Shown piece by piece: positions 41,151 through 49,538 of a stretch of 64,000 nt of DNA (position 1 is its first letter; the number at the start of each line of letters is the position of its first letter). The stretch covers positions 1-64,000 of the forward strand of contig NZ_WJIB01000024.1 of NCBI RefSeq assembly GCF_019400745.1, in the 5' to 3' direction. A program made the position numbers and the translations under genes. The stretch is from Cohnella sp. CFH 77786 (GTDB taxonomy: Bacteria; Bacillota; Bacilli; Paenibacillales; Paenibacillaceae). The notes under the pieces are model-generated. The model saw only the letters and a list, made by a program, of their open reading frames with translations. It was not told where the DNA came from and made no database searches.

Positions 41151-41843
41151 TTAGCGGTAGTTCGCCGCGTTTACGCGCGCGCCCGGTCCCATGGTGGAAG
41201 AGATCGAGACGTTCTTCAGGTAAACGCCTTTGGCTGCCGCCGGTTTCGCGCGGTTCAGCGCGTCGATCAGGGCTTTGAGGTTCTCGTTCAGCTTGTCGGC
41301 GTCGAACGAGACTTTGCCGATCGGTGCGTGAATTTGTCCGGCTTTGTCCAGACGGTATTCGATTTTACCGGCTTTGATCTCTTGGATCGCTTTGGAAACG
41401 TCGAACGTTACCGTGCCGGCTTTCGGGTTCGGCATGAGGCCTTTACCGCCGAGGATACGGCCCAGCTTGCCCACTTCGCTCATCATGTCCGGAGTCGCGA
41501 CGCAGACGTCGAACTCGAACCAACCCTGCTGGATTTTATTGATGAGATCTTGATCTCCGACGTAGTCCGCGCCGGCGGCTTCGGCTTCTTTCGCCTTGTC
41601 GCCTTTCGCGAATACGAGAACGCGTTTCGTTTTGCCCGTGCCGTGCGGCAGGACGACGACGCCGCGCACGTTCTGGTCTTGCTTTCTCGGATCGACGCCG
41701 AGACGGACGGCCGCTTCGACGGTTTCGTCGAACTTCGCCGTCGCCGCTTTCTTCACGAGCTCGATCGCTTCGAGCGGCTCGTAGGTCGCGTCGCGGTCGA
41801 TCAGCTTGGCGGCTTCTGCATATTTCTTGCCGTGTTTGGCCAT
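41151..41843 (-). CDS. rplA: 50S ribosomal protein L1
   Basis: 230 residues from ATG 41843 (MAKHGKKYAEAAKLIDRDAT) with AGGAGG upstream; the longer frame contains no L1 sequence. Signature GRILGGKGLMPNPKAGTVT-type residues are intact. L1 forms the stalk at the E site and represses the L11 operon in many bacteria. Confidence 0.98.
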   Translation of the reverse strand: MAKHGKKYAEAAKLIDRDATYEPLEAIELVKKAATAKFDETVEAAVRLGVDPRKQDQNVRGVVVLPHGTGKTKRVLVFAKGDKAKEAEAAGADYVGDQDLINKIQQGWFEFDVCVATPDMMSEVGKLGRILGGKGLMPNPKAGTVTFDVSKAIQEIKAGKIEYRLDKAGQIHAPIGKVSFDADKLNENLKALIDALNRAKPAAAKGVYLKNVSISSTMGPGARVNAANYR

Positions 41844-41884
41844 GATGTTCTCCTCCTTGTGTGGTTTTAACGGAAGTCTCCTCC

Positions 41885-41990
41885 CACAAGCGCACAAAGT
41901 GCGCGGGCGGTGAAAGCCGGTTTCGGCTAATCACCACAAGCGCGACGAATGTCGCGCGGACGGCGAGCGCCGGGCTACGGCACTGCGCCG
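41885..41990. repeat. two diverged 50-bp hairpin units between rplA and rplK
   Basis: Units starting CACAAGCGC at 41885 and 41935 each form a GC-rich hairpin (GCGCA...TGCGC; GCGCGAC...GTCGCGC) followed by a second GCCGG/CGGC stem. They fill most of the 196-bp gap. An L1-binding site could lie here but cannot be recognised. Confidence 0.55.
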
Positions 41991-42039
41991 CAAACGCCCT
42001 CGGAGAGAGCGCTGCGCTGCCGGCCGAAGCCGGGCTCGA

Positions 42040-42465
42040 TCAGTCGACGATCGTGACGCCCATGCTGCGGGCGGTACCTTCGATCATCCGCATAGCCGCT
42101 TCGACGGAAGCCGCGTTGAGATCCTGCATTTTCTGCTCGGCGATCTCGCGGACTTTGTCCCGTTTCACGGTAGCGACTTTCTTCTTGTTCGGCTCGCCGG
42201 ATCCTTTCGGGATGCCTGCGGCGACGCGCAGCAATACGGCTGCCGGCGGCGTCTTCGTCTCGAACGTGAAGGAACGGTCCTCGAATACGGAGATCACGAC
42301 CGGGATGATCAGGCCGGCTTGATCCGCCGTACGGGCGTTGAATTCCTTACAGAACGCCATGATGTTGACGCCTGCTTGACCGAGTGCGGGACCGATCGGC
42401 GGCGCCGGGTTGGCTTTGCCTGCGGGAACCTGCAATTTGACCATTTTAATGACTTTCTTTGCCAT
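42040..42465 (-). CDS. rplK: 50S ribosomal protein L11
   Basis: 141 residues from ATG 42465 (MAKKVIKMVKLQVPAGKANP). N-terminal proline-rich PPIGPALGQAGVNIMAFC, the site of thiostrepton and RelA action, is intact; C-terminal rRNA-binding domain follows. Confidence 0.98.
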   Translation of the reverse strand: MAKKVIKMVKLQVPAGKANPAPPIGPALGQAGVNIMAFCKEFNARTADQAGLIIPVVISVFEDRSFTFETKTPPAAVLLRVAAGIPKGSGEPNKKKVATVKRDKVREIAEQKMQDLNAASVEAAMRMIEGTARSMGVTIVD

Positions 42466-42545
42466 GATGCACACCTCCTTGCCCAGATTGCGGTTCGACG
42501 GGACACTCGTCCCTCCCGCTCCTTGCTACTTGGAAACGCAGAAAA

Positions 42546-43079
42546 TTATATCTTCTCCACTTGAGTGAAATCCAACTCAACTGGCGTTTCCCTGCCAAAC
42601 ATGTTGACGTGCACCTTCAGCTTCATCTTGTCGTGCAGAATCTCTTCCACGGATCCGACAAAATTGGCGAAAGGCCCGACCTTGACGCGGACGTTCTCCT
42701 TCAGGTCGAATTCGATGACCGGCTTCGGCTCTTCCATGCCCATGTGGCGCAGAATCTGATCCACTTCCTCGGGCAGCAGCGGAGTCGGCTTCGAGCCGGA
42801 TCCCGTGGAACCGACAAAACCGGTTACGCCGGGCGTATTGCGGACCACGTACCAGGAGTCGTCGGTCTGGATCATCTCGACGAGGACGTAGCCGGGATAC
42901 ACTTTGCGCATCACGGTTTTCTTCTTGCCGTCCTTGTTGACGATCTCTTCTTCCATCGGGACGAGCACGCGGAAGATCTTGTCCTGCATGCCCATCGATT
43001 CCACGCGTTTCTCCAGGTTCGTCTTGACCTTGTTCTCGTAACCGGAGTACGTGTGTACGACATACCATCTTTTTTCCAT
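42546..43079 (-). CDS. nusG: transcription termination/antitermination factor NusG
   Basis: 177 residues from ATG 43079 (MEKRWYVVHTYSGYENKVKT). NGN domain (1-115) and C-terminal KOW domain (VRVKVGPFANFVGSVEEI). The 58 upstream in-frame codons overlap secE and are not NusG. It couples RNA polymerase to ribosomes and stimulates pausing. Confidence 0.98.
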   Translation of the reverse strand: MEKRWYVVHTYSGYENKVKTNLEKRVESMGMQDKIFRVLVPMEEEIVNKDGKKKTVMRKVYPGYVLVEMIQTDDSWYVVRNTPGVTGFVGSTGSGSKPTPLLPEEVDQILRHMGMEEPKPVIEFDLKENVRVKVGPFANFVGSVEEILHDKMKLKVHVNMFGRETPVELDFTQVEKI

Positions 43080-43105
43080 GGGAAAATCCACCTTTGGTTC
43101 CCGCG

Positions 43106-43315
43106 TCAAATGACAAGATCGACGAGCTGAGAAATTCCGATATCCAGCACCCAGAAGTAGAGCGTGACGAGCAGCACGGTCACGATAACGATGACGGTGT
43201 AGCTGATCAGTTCTTTCCGGTTCGGCCAACGGACTTTTTTCAATTCGCTCCAACTGTCACCGAAAAACGAAAAAAAGGACCCAAAGCTCTGTTTCATTTT
43301 GGCCAGGAAAGTCAC
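43106..43315 (-). CDS. secE: preprotein translocase subunit SecE
   Basis: 69 residues from GTG 43315 ((M)TFLAKMKQSFGSFFSFF), GGAGG 7 nt upstream; the ATG two codons earlier is 1 nt from the Shine-Dalgarno. Amphipathic helix SWSELKKVRWPNRKELISYT followed by one membrane segment (VIVIVTVLLVTLYFWVL). It clamps SecY. Confidence 0.95.
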   Translation of the reverse strand: MTFLAKMKQSFGSFFSFFGDSWSELKKVRWPNRKELISYTVIVIVTVLLVTLYFWVLDIGISQLVDLVI

Positions 43316-43334
43316 GTCCATACCTCCTGTAATA

Positions 43335-43357
43335 GGGAGTTTGCGGAGCAAACTCTC
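43335..43357 (-). repeat. GAGTTTGC-hairpin repeat just 5' of the secE Shine-Dalgarno
   Basis: GGGAGTTTGC, GGA loop, GCAAACTCTC in the 50-bp rpmG-secE gap, ending about 5 nt before the ribosome site on the mRNA. Same arrangement as at rplB. Confidence 0.85.
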
Positions 43358-43365
43358 ACTGCTGC

Positions 43366-43515
43366 TTAGCGCGTTTCGCGGTGAGGAGTATGTTCATTGC
43401 AGTGTCTGCAGAACTTTTTCAACTCCATGCGATCGGAGTGCGTCCGCTTGTTCTTGGTCGACGTGTAGTTCCGCTGCTTGCAGTTCGTGCAAGCGAGAGT
43501 GATGATGACCCGCAT
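43366..43515 (-). CDS. rpmG: 50S ribosomal protein L33
   Basis: 49 residues: MRVIITLACTNCKQRNYTST start and CRHCNEHTPHRETR end. The zinc-binding form with two CxxC pairs. ATG 43515 follows GGAGGTGGAAGGG. Heads the rpmG-secE-nusG transcript. Confidence 0.97.
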   Translation of the reverse strand: MRVIITLACTNCKQRNYTSTKNKRTHSDRMELKKFCRHCNEHTPHRETR

Positions 43516-43692
43516 CCCTTCCACCTCCCGGGAGTAACTCATAAAAAAAGAATCGAACCGGCGGCACAGCGACCCCGTCCGTCAGACGGAAAGTCCGACT
43601 GCGCTGACCAGGTCGTCATTACAACGAAACCTGGCGTTTCGCCGATGATTCAGGGCCTGCGCACACGATGCCACCTTAAAGGTTACTAAAAT

Positions 43693-43721
43693 AATTTATC
43701 ACAGGCCCAAAGTCATGTCAA
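43693..43721 (-). promoter_or_regulatory. promoter of rpmG-secE-nusG
   Basis: Minus strand: perfect -35 TTGACA (43716-43721), 17-bp spacer, -10 TAAATT (43693-43698) with TGTGA upstream. The stretch CCTGTGATAAATTAT is the same as in rrn P1. The ~170-nt leader 43516-43686 holds a CGAAAC/GTTTCG hairpin and a T7 run but no gene. Confidence 0.8.
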
Positions 43722-43892
43722 CGAAAAGGTTGGGGGAACAACCCGTGGCAGGTTATGGAACGGCCCCGGCCTCAGAGCCTAGCATCATTCTTTCTGTTTT
43801 CCGGTATTTTTAACCCCCCGAAACGGAAACAAGCTTCCGAATTCTTCTAAAGAAGATTCGGGAATCAGGCAGCATGACTGTTCCGACGGATT

Positions 43893-43920
43893 AAAAAAAG
43901 CAGCGCGCGAACCGGCTGCC
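43893..43920 (-). terminator. terminator of sigH
   Basis: Minus strand: GGCAGC...GCTGC stem followed by seven T, 22 nt after the sigH stop. A second hairpin (CCGAATTCTTC / GAAGATTCGG) lies at 43837-43861. Confidence 0.8.
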
Positions 43921-43941
43921 GGATGTTCTACGGGAATGAGA

Positions 43942-44592
43942 TCAACTTACGAGATTCCGCACCTCGAGATACTTCTCGAGCTTGCGCTTGACGCGCTGCA
44001 GCGCGTTGTCGATCGATTTCACGTGGCGATCGAGATCGACAGCGATTTCCTGATAGGACCGACCGTCCAGATAGAGCATCAGCACCTTGCGCTCCAGGTC
44101 GCTGAGGATCTCCGACATCTTGTCCTCCAAGCCGAAAAACTCTTCCTGATTGATGATCATCTCTTCCGGATCGCACACGCGGGAGCCGCAAATCACGTCG
44201 AGCAGCGTGCGGTCCGAGTCTTCGTCGTAAATGGGCTTGTCCAGCGAAACGTATGAGTTCAGGGGGATATGCTTCTGGCGGGTCGCCGTCTTGATGGCGG
44301 TGATGATCTGGCGGGTGATGCACAATTCGGCGAACGCCTTGAACGAGGCCAGCTTATCGCCCTTGAAGTCGCGGATCGACTTGTAGAGGCCGATCATCCC
44401 TTCCTGCACGATATCTTCCCGCTCCGCGCCGATCAGAAAATAGGAACGCGCTTTCGCACGTACGAAATTGCGGTATTTGTTGATGAGGTATTCCAGCGCT
44501 TCGCCGTCGCCCAGGCGGACGGATTCCACGATGTCCTCGTCGGTCTTGAAGTCATATTCGCGCACTGCCAGCTTCTCCAAGTCGACGCTCAC
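43942..44592 (-). CDS. sigH: RNA polymerase sigma factor SigH (sigma-30)
   Basis: 216 residues, close to B. subtilis SigH (218). Region 2 contains DIVESVRLGDGEALEYLINK and YFLIGAEREDIVQEGMIGLY; region 4 helix-turn-helix is SYQEIAVDLDRHVKSIDNAL. It directs transition-state and early sporulation genes (spo0A, spoIIA, kinA). It has a good SigA-type promoter at 44665-44693. Confidence 0.97.
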   Translation of the reverse strand: MSVDLEKLAVREYDFKTDEDIVESVRLGDGEALEYLINKYRNFVRAKARSYFLIGAEREDIVQEGMIGLYKSIRDFKGDKLASFKAFAELCITRQIITAIKTATRQKHIPLNSYVSLDKPIYDEDSDRTLLDVICGSRVCDPEEMIINQEEFFGLEDKMSEILSDLERKVLMLYLDGRSYQEIAVDLDRHVKSIDNALQRVKRKLEKYLEVRNLVS

Positions 44593-44664
44593 GTGTTCAT
44601 CCCTCCGGCATGCTTCCCTGCTGGAAACGCGAATTCTACCAAATCGGTTACCAAACTACTACCA

Positions 44665-44693
44665 ATCATACTTGATGAAGCCTGCAGCGTCAA
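44665..44693 (-). promoter_or_regulatory. promoter of sigH
   Basis: Minus strand: -35 TTGACG (44688-44693), 17-bp spacer, -10 TATGAT (44665-44670). No AbrB site can be recognised by eye. Confidence 0.75.
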
Positions 44694-44750
44694 TGGATTT
44701 GGCGCCGATTGAGAGATTCCCGGATGGCAATGTTGCCATCCTCGCCCATT

Positions 44751-45287
44751 TCAGGACCCGTCTTCCGTCATCCCTCTTCTCATGAGCTCCAATCGTCTTT
44801 GGATATCGTCGCTCACCGCGCCCCCCAATGGATTGCGTTTGACCGTCCCCTCCGGCCGGATGGCCGACTCGATCTCGCGGCGGCTCTGGTCCACCGCAAG
44901 CTTGAGCTCCCGGGCCGAGAGGCGCAAAGCGCCCCGCCCGAACGCCACGTGCTGTTCAACCATGTCGGATGTCGCCACGTACACGTTGCGGCGGACCGAC
45001 GTCCACTCTCCGACCAGCCTTTCGATGCACTCGTCGGCCGTTTCCCTCTCCCGCGTATACACGACGCGAAGGCGCAGCTGGCGGAACGAAGCCCCCAGTC
45101 CGGGAACCCGGAACGCGTCGAATACGACGATGGCCGTCAGTCCCGCGTAGCTCTGGTAATCCGCCAGCAAGCCTAGCAATTTATCCCGCGCGTCCTCGAG
45201 TTTGTCCGCCTTCAAGGCGGACAGCTCGGGCCACGCGCCGATCATGTTGTAGCCGTCGACGATCAGGACGTCCTCACGCCGGAGCAT
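44751..45287 (-). CDS. rae1: ribosome-dependent mRNA endonuclease Rae1 (YacP, NYN domain)
   Basis: 178 residues with the NYN/PIN-like fold: acidic motif VLIVDGYNMIGAWP (about 7-20), VVFDAF and ETADECIERLV, and VATSD. Rae1 of B. subtilis cleaves mRNA in the ribosomal A site. It overlaps the rlmB stop by 14 nt and sits in the conserved cysS-mrnC-rlmB-rae1-sigH order. Confidence 0.93.
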   Translation of the reverse strand: MLRREDVLIVDGYNMIGAWPELSALKADKLEDARDKLLGLLADYQSYAGLTAIVVFDAFRVPGLGASFRQLRLRVVYTRERETADECIERLVGEWTSVRRNVYVATSDMVEQHVAFGRGALRLSARELKLAVDQSRREIESAIRPEGTVKRNPLGGAVSDDIQRRLELMRRGMTEDGS

Positions 45288-46266
45288 GCCCGTCTCCGCT
45301 CGCCGTCGGGGCGCCGCCGGCGGCGGGGACCGCGCGACGCTGACGGACCGCCTCGTACAGAATGACGCCCGCGGCCACCGACGCGTTAAGCGAATTGATC
45401 CGGCCGAACATGGGCAGCGACACGAGGAAGTCGCAGCTTTCCCGCACGAGCCGGGACAGGCCGCGGCCTTCGTTCCCGATCACGACGGCGAGCGGTCCGG
45501 TCAGGTTGGCCCTGTAGACGTCGCCCGGCGCCTCGCCCGCCGCGCCGGCGACCCACACGCCGGCCTCTTTGAGCTTCTCGATCGTCTGCACGAGGTTCGC
45601 CACCCGGGCGACCGGCACGTATTCGACCGCGCCCGCCGAAGTCTTGGCCACGACGGCGGTCAGGCTCGCGCTTCTGCGCTTGGGAACGATGACGCCGTGC
45701 ACCCCGGTGCAGTCCGCCGTCCGAAGGACGGAGCCGAGATTGTGGGGGTCTTCCACCTCGTCGAGCAGCACGAGCAGCGGAGGCTCCCCCCGCTCCGCGG
45801 CGCGGGCCAGCAAATCGTCCACCTCGTAATAGGCGGCGGCTGCGGCCTGGGCGACGATTCCCTGGTGCGGCAAGTCCGGCACAAGCTGGTCCAGCTTGCG
45901 TTTATCCGCCGTCTGGACGACCACGCCCCTCGCCTTCGCCTCTTCTAGAATCGGGGCGACGAGGCTGCGCTGGGCCTGCTCGGACACCCAGATTTTGTTC
46001 AGTGCCCGGCCGGCTTTCAGCGCTTCCAGCACCGGATGCTTGCCGGCCAAATATTGCTCTTCGCCCTGCACCGGATCGTCCCCGGCGTCTTCCGGCGCGT
46101 ACTCGGCGTTTGGCCGGACGCGTGCGGGCGGCTTCGGCTTGCGTCCGGTTTCGGCTCGGAAGCCGCGGGCTCCTCCGCCTTGTCCTCCGTCCCGCGAGGC
46201 GCCTTTACCGGATGGAAAACGGCCGCCGTCTGTTCCGCGGCCGCGGTTGCGGTTATTCATGTTCAT
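45274..46266 (-). CDS. rlmB: 23S rRNA (guanosine-2'-O)-methyltransferase RlmB (SpoU family)
   Basis: 330 residues. The SpoU knot motifs are clear: DEVEDPHNLGSVLRTADC, VIGNEGRGLSRLV and SLNASVAAGVILYEAVR. It methylates G2251 of 23S rRNA in the family. Residues 1-65 are a Gly/Arg/Pro-rich disordered extension ahead of the usual substrate-binding domain (EEQYLAGKHPVLEALKAG), longer than in B. subtilis YacO. The RNA target is by homology only. Confidence 0.92.
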   Translation of the reverse strand: MNMNNRNRGRGTDGGRFPSGKGASRDGGQGGGARGFRAETGRKPKPPARVRPNAEYAPEDAGDDPVQGEEQYLAGKHPVLEALKAGRALNKIWVSEQAQRSLVAPILEEAKARGVVVQTADKRKLDQLVPDLPHQGIVAQAAAAAYYEVDDLLARAAERGEPPLLVLLDEVEDPHNLGSVLRTADCTGVHGVIVPKRRSASLTAVVAKTSAGAVEYVPVARVANLVQTIEKLKEAGVWVAGAAGEAPGDVYRANLTGPLAVVIGNEGRGLSRLVRESCDFLVSLPMFGRINSLNASVAAGVILYEAVRQRRAVPAAGGAPTASGDGHAPA

Positions 46267-46284
46267 CGTCCTTTAGCCTGCATA

Positions 46285-46755
46285 TTAGATGTCCGAATGC
46301 TCCGGCGATTCCGTATTCGGCTCGAACGCGATCCCGACCAGCCGCTCCAGCCTGGCCCGCTCGCCTCGGTAGAACAAGTAGCCGATCAGGCATTCCAGCG
46401 CGGTCGCGTGGCGGTAATCGCCGGGATCGGCATTCTTGGGCGGCTGTCCCGATTTGGCGTTGCGCCCCCGGCGCACGATGTCCGCTTCTTCTTCGGTCAG
46501 CAGTGGCATCCACCGTTCGAGCAGCCGGGCCTGGGCGGCGGCGGAGACATACTTCGTCGCCGCGCGGTGCAATTCATGAGGCTTGCGGCTGATTCCCGCG
46601 ATCAGCCGCTGCCGCACGTAAACGTCGAAGACGGCGTCCCCGATATAAGCCAGCACCACGGGGGACAGTTGGTGGACAGGCACGCCCTCGGGAAGAATCG
46701 GCGCGATGACGGCTGGATTAAGGTTCGCCGGCGATGCCGGCCCGGATTCCGTCAT
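46285..46755 (-). CDS. mrnC: mini-ribonuclease III
   Basis: 156 residues: an RNase III catalytic domain without the dsRNA-binding domain. Catalytic motif LAYIGDAVFDVYVR near residue 35-48 and the late ALECLIGYLF (E and catalytic acid). It matures 23S rRNA ends in B. subtilis. ATG at 46755 overlaps the cysS TGA (ATGA), with GGTGG 8 nt upstream inside cysS. Confidence 0.95.
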   Translation of the reverse strand: MTESGPASPANLNPAVIAPILPEGVPVHQLSPVVLAYIGDAVFDVYVRQRLIAGISRKPHELHRAATKYVSAAAQARLLERWMPLLTEEEADIVRRGRNAKSGQPPKNADPGDYRHATALECLIGYLFYRGERARLERLVGIAFEPNTESPEHSDI

Positions 46756-48170
46756 TTGCGTTTCCACCGGATCCCTTGCGGCGTGTCCTCCAACAGGATT
46801 CCCCGTTCCGCGAGCAAATCCCGGATTTCATCGGCGCGGGCGAAATTGCGGCTTCGGCGGGCTTCGGCCCGTTCGGCGATCAGCGCGTCGATCTCTTCGT
46901 CCGGCAGCTCCGCTTCCGCCTCCGGCGGCAAGAGCCCGAGCACCCCGTCCATCTCGGCCATCCGATCCAGCAGCTCTCGCAGCACGTTTTCCCGCGCAAC
47001 CGGCCGCTGCAAATAAGCGTTCGCCTCCGAAACGAGCTTGAACCATACGGTGATGGCGTCCGGCGTGCCGAAATCGTCGTTCATCCGCGCTTCAAACTCT
47101 TGCTTAAGCGCCTCAAGCCGGGCGGTGATTTCCGCGTCGTCCTCCGCCGGAACGGCCGGCATGTCCTTGGCCACCGCGGCCAGGCGATGCTTGAGGTTGT
47201 CGCGGCAGTTGGCCAGCCGCTCCACGCTGTTCTCGGCTTGCCGGACGATTTCGTCGCTGTAATTGAGCGGGTTGCGGTAATGGGCCGAGAGCATCAAATA
47301 CCGGATCGCTTGCGCGCTCGTCCGCTTTAGGATTTCCCGGACCTTCACGCCGTTGCCGAGCGACTTGGACATCTTCTCGTTATCGATGTTCAAGAAGCCG
47401 TTATGCATCCAATACCGAGCCAGCGGCTTGCCCGTCAGTGATTCGGATTGCGCGATTTCGCATTCGTGGTGGGGGAATTGCAGGTCCTGTCCGCCCCCGT
47501 GGATGTCGAGCGTCTCACCGGCGTAACGGAGCGCCATGGCGGAGCACTCGATGTGCCAGCCGGGACGGCCGTCGCCCCACGGGCTCGGCCAGTAGATCTC
47601 GCCCGGTTTGGCGCCCTTCCATAGCACGAAATCCTGCGGGTTTTCCTTGCGTTTGTCGACTTCCACCCGGATTCCGTACTGCAGTTCGTCGAGGTTCTTG
47701 TGCGACAGCTTCCCGTAATCAGGAAACCGGCCCGTTCGGAAATACACGTCCCCTCCGCTCTCGTATGCCAGGCCTTTGTCCACGAGATCCGCGACAAACG
47801 CGATGATTTCGGGCATGGTGTCTGTCACCCTAGGCGTCACCGTCGGCGCTTTCGCACCTAACGAGTCGCGGTCTTCCACATAGGCGCCGATGTAGGTCTC
47901 CGCGATTTCCGGCACCGTGCTTCCGAGCTGCTCCGCCTTGCGGATCATCTTGTCGTCGACGTCGGTGAAGTTGACGATGAAATTGACCGAGTAGCCCAGG
48001 TATTCCAAATACCGCCGGACCACGTCGAAGAAAATCAGCGGCCTCGCGTTGCCGATGTGGATATAGTCGTACACGGTCGGCCCGCAGACGTACATGTTCA
48101 CTTTGCCCGGCGTAAGCGGAACGAACGGCTCCGATTTCCGGGACATGGTGTTGTAAATGTGAAGGGTCAC
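46752..48170 (-). CDS. cysS: cysteinyl-tRNA synthetase
   Basis: 472 residues, class I. CGPTVYDYIHIGNARP holds the zinc cysteine and HIGH-type motif (about 28-43). KMSKSLGN lies near residue 267. Zinc ligands C208 region (WHIECSAMA) and HHECEIAQSE are present. 16 bp downstream of cysE, under the same Cys T-box. Confidence 0.98.
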   Translation of the reverse strand: MTLHIYNTMSRKSEPFVPLTPGKVNMYVCGPTVYDYIHIGNARPLIFFDVVRRYLEYLGYSVNFIVNFTDVDDKMIRKAEQLGSTVPEIAETYIGAYVEDRDSLGAKAPTVTPRVTDTMPEIIAFVADLVDKGLAYESGGDVYFRTGRFPDYGKLSHKNLDELQYGIRVEVDKRKENPQDFVLWKGAKPGEIYWPSPWGDGRPGWHIECSAMALRYAGETLDIHGGGQDLQFPHHECEIAQSESLTGKPLARYWMHNGFLNIDNEKMSKSLGNGVKVREILKRTSAQAIRYLMLSAHYRNPLNYSDEIVRQAENSVERLANCRDNLKHRLAAVAKDMPAVPAEDDAEITARLEALKQEFEARMNDDFGTPDAITVWFKLVSEANAYLQRPVARENVLRELLDRMAEMDGVLGLLPPEAEAELPDEEIDALIAERAEARRSRNFARADEIRDLLAERGILLEDTPQGIRWKRK

Positions 48171-48186
48171 GTTTCGGTTAGCTCCT

Positions 48187-49005
48187 TTATTTGTCGTAGG
48201 GCGCGGTCGCCACGGGCTCCGCCGGTTTGGCCGGCTGCCCAGGATCGTCCTGACCGGGTTTGTCGTGCTGCGCGGTATTGTTCGGACCTGCCGGTTGGCC
48301 GTCCTGCGCGGACTCGTTCGGACCCGCCGGATCCCCCGCCTGCCTCGCCCCCCGCACGACTCCGGCTTCTTTCAGCCGTTCGATCTCCGCCCTCAATTCG
48401 TTGATCTCCTTCTGCATGTAACGGAACGTGTCGATCAGCGGATCCGGAATGTTGGTGTGGTCCAGCCTGTCCCCGACCCGCCTGCCGTCCCGCTTCACGA
48501 TTCGGCCCGGGATGCCGACGACGGTGCTGTTGGGAGGCACCTCCCGCAGCACGACGGAATTCGCCCCGATGTTCGAATTGTCCCCCACTTTGAACGATCC
48601 GAGAACTTTGGCTCCGGACGCGATCACGACGCGGTTGCCGATGGTCGGGTGGCGTTTGCCTTTCTCTTTGCCCGTTCCGCCGAGCGTTACGCCCTGGTAG
48701 ATGACGACCTCGTCGCCGATTTCGCACGTCTCCCCGATGACGACGCCCATGCCGTGATCGATGAACAACTTTCGTCCGATCTTGGCGCCCGGATGGATTT
48801 CGATGCCGGTGAAGAACCGGCTGATCTGCGAAATCAACCGCGCCACGGTAAACCATCCGCGCTTGAAGAAGAAATGCGCGATCCGATGCCCCCAAATGGC
48901 ATGAAGGCCGGAGTACGTGAAGACGGCCTCGAATCGGCTTCTGGCCGCGGGGTCGTTCTCCATGACCGCGTCGATATCGGATTTGATGTTGCTCCATACC
49001 CCCAT
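48187..49005 (-). CDS. cysE: serine O-acetyltransferase
   Basis: 272 residues from ATG 49005 (MGVWSNIKSDIDAVMENDPA), GAAGG 8 nt upstream. Left-handed beta-helix hexapeptide repeats run from about 60 to 170 (IHPGAKIGRKLFIDHGMGVV ... NSNIGANSVVL). It makes O-acetylserine, the carbon skeleton of cysteine. Unusual: about 55 C-terminal residues are a Pro/Gly/Asp/Gln-rich tail beyond the B. subtilis length (217). Feedback inhibition by cysteine is expected from the family. Confidence 0.95.
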   Translation of the reverse strand: MGVWSNIKSDIDAVMENDPAARSRFEAVFTYSGLHAIWGHRIAHFFFKRGWFTVARLISQISRFFTGIEIHPGAKIGRKLFIDHGMGVVIGETCEIGDEVVIYQGVTLGGTGKEKGKRHPTIGNRVVIASGAKVLGSFKVGDNSNIGANSVVLREVPPNSTVVGIPGRIVKRDGRRVGDRLDHTNIPDPLIDTFRYMQKEINELRAEIERLKEAGVVRGARQAGDPAGPNESAQDGQPAGPNNTAQHDKPGQDDPGQPAKPAEPVATAPYDK

Positions 49006-49097
49006 GATGAACGCCTTCTTTCGCCGATATAATCCATTCAGTACGAACGAATCGGATAAGTGCTGCAGTTTCGCCGTCCGTCCCTCTGTCACGTCTG

Positions 49098-49290
49098 CTT
49101 GCTAAGCCCAAAAATACATCTATTTCTTCAAATTGCCGCCTTTTAACAGCAGTAAGGACCAAAATACCATTCATTTGGCTAAAAGCCTTATAATTTCGCC
49201 CGATTGAAGGAAGTTAGTTGTATTTTGGCATTTAGGCACCGCAATTCATGGGCGTAACGCGAAAATAAATGCATTTTGATTCTTAGCTGG
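49098..49290. repeat. inverted AAAATACATNTATTT-type repeats between the T-box and cysE
   Basis: GCTAAGCCCAAAAATACATC at 49100 is the inverted match of the segment ending GCATTTTGATTCTTAGC at about 49288; two internal degenerate copies (CCAAAATACCATTCATTT; GTATTTTGGCATTTAG) lie between. No gene is present in 49006-49538. Confidence 0.6.
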
Positions 49291-49360
49291 CCCATTCATT
49301 GGGCTTTATTCTGCTGGGCAGCGGTGAGCCCCCTGACGAGGACTTGAGTCGGGAAAGTTA

Positions 49361-49437
49361 CTCGAAAAGATCGTGCAACTCCGCTCTACCGGCACTCGAA
49401 CCCTGGGATTTTCTCGAAAAGTTCTTGCAACTGCGCC
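49361..49437. repeat. direct repeat, 52-bp period, between the T-box and cysE
   Basis: CTCGAAAAGATCGTGCAACT (49361) and CTCGAAAAGTTCTTGCAACT (49413) recur at a 52-bp interval, each followed by a GCGCTC/CGCCC-type stretch. Confidence 0.65.
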
Positions 49438-49538
49438 CAACTGCACGAAACCAGGTTTGACGGCTCTGGGGCAGCCCGAGCACCCGAAGACGCTGGAAAC
49501 CGTCTTGCGGAGTCGGAGCGACAGCCCCAGAACGCCAT

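Noticed and set aside
43516..43686. Possible tRNA in the rpmG leader (GGTTCGATTC followed by T7).
   Set aside because: Only a T-arm-like decamer is present; no acceptor stem, D arm or seven-base anticodon loop can be paired.
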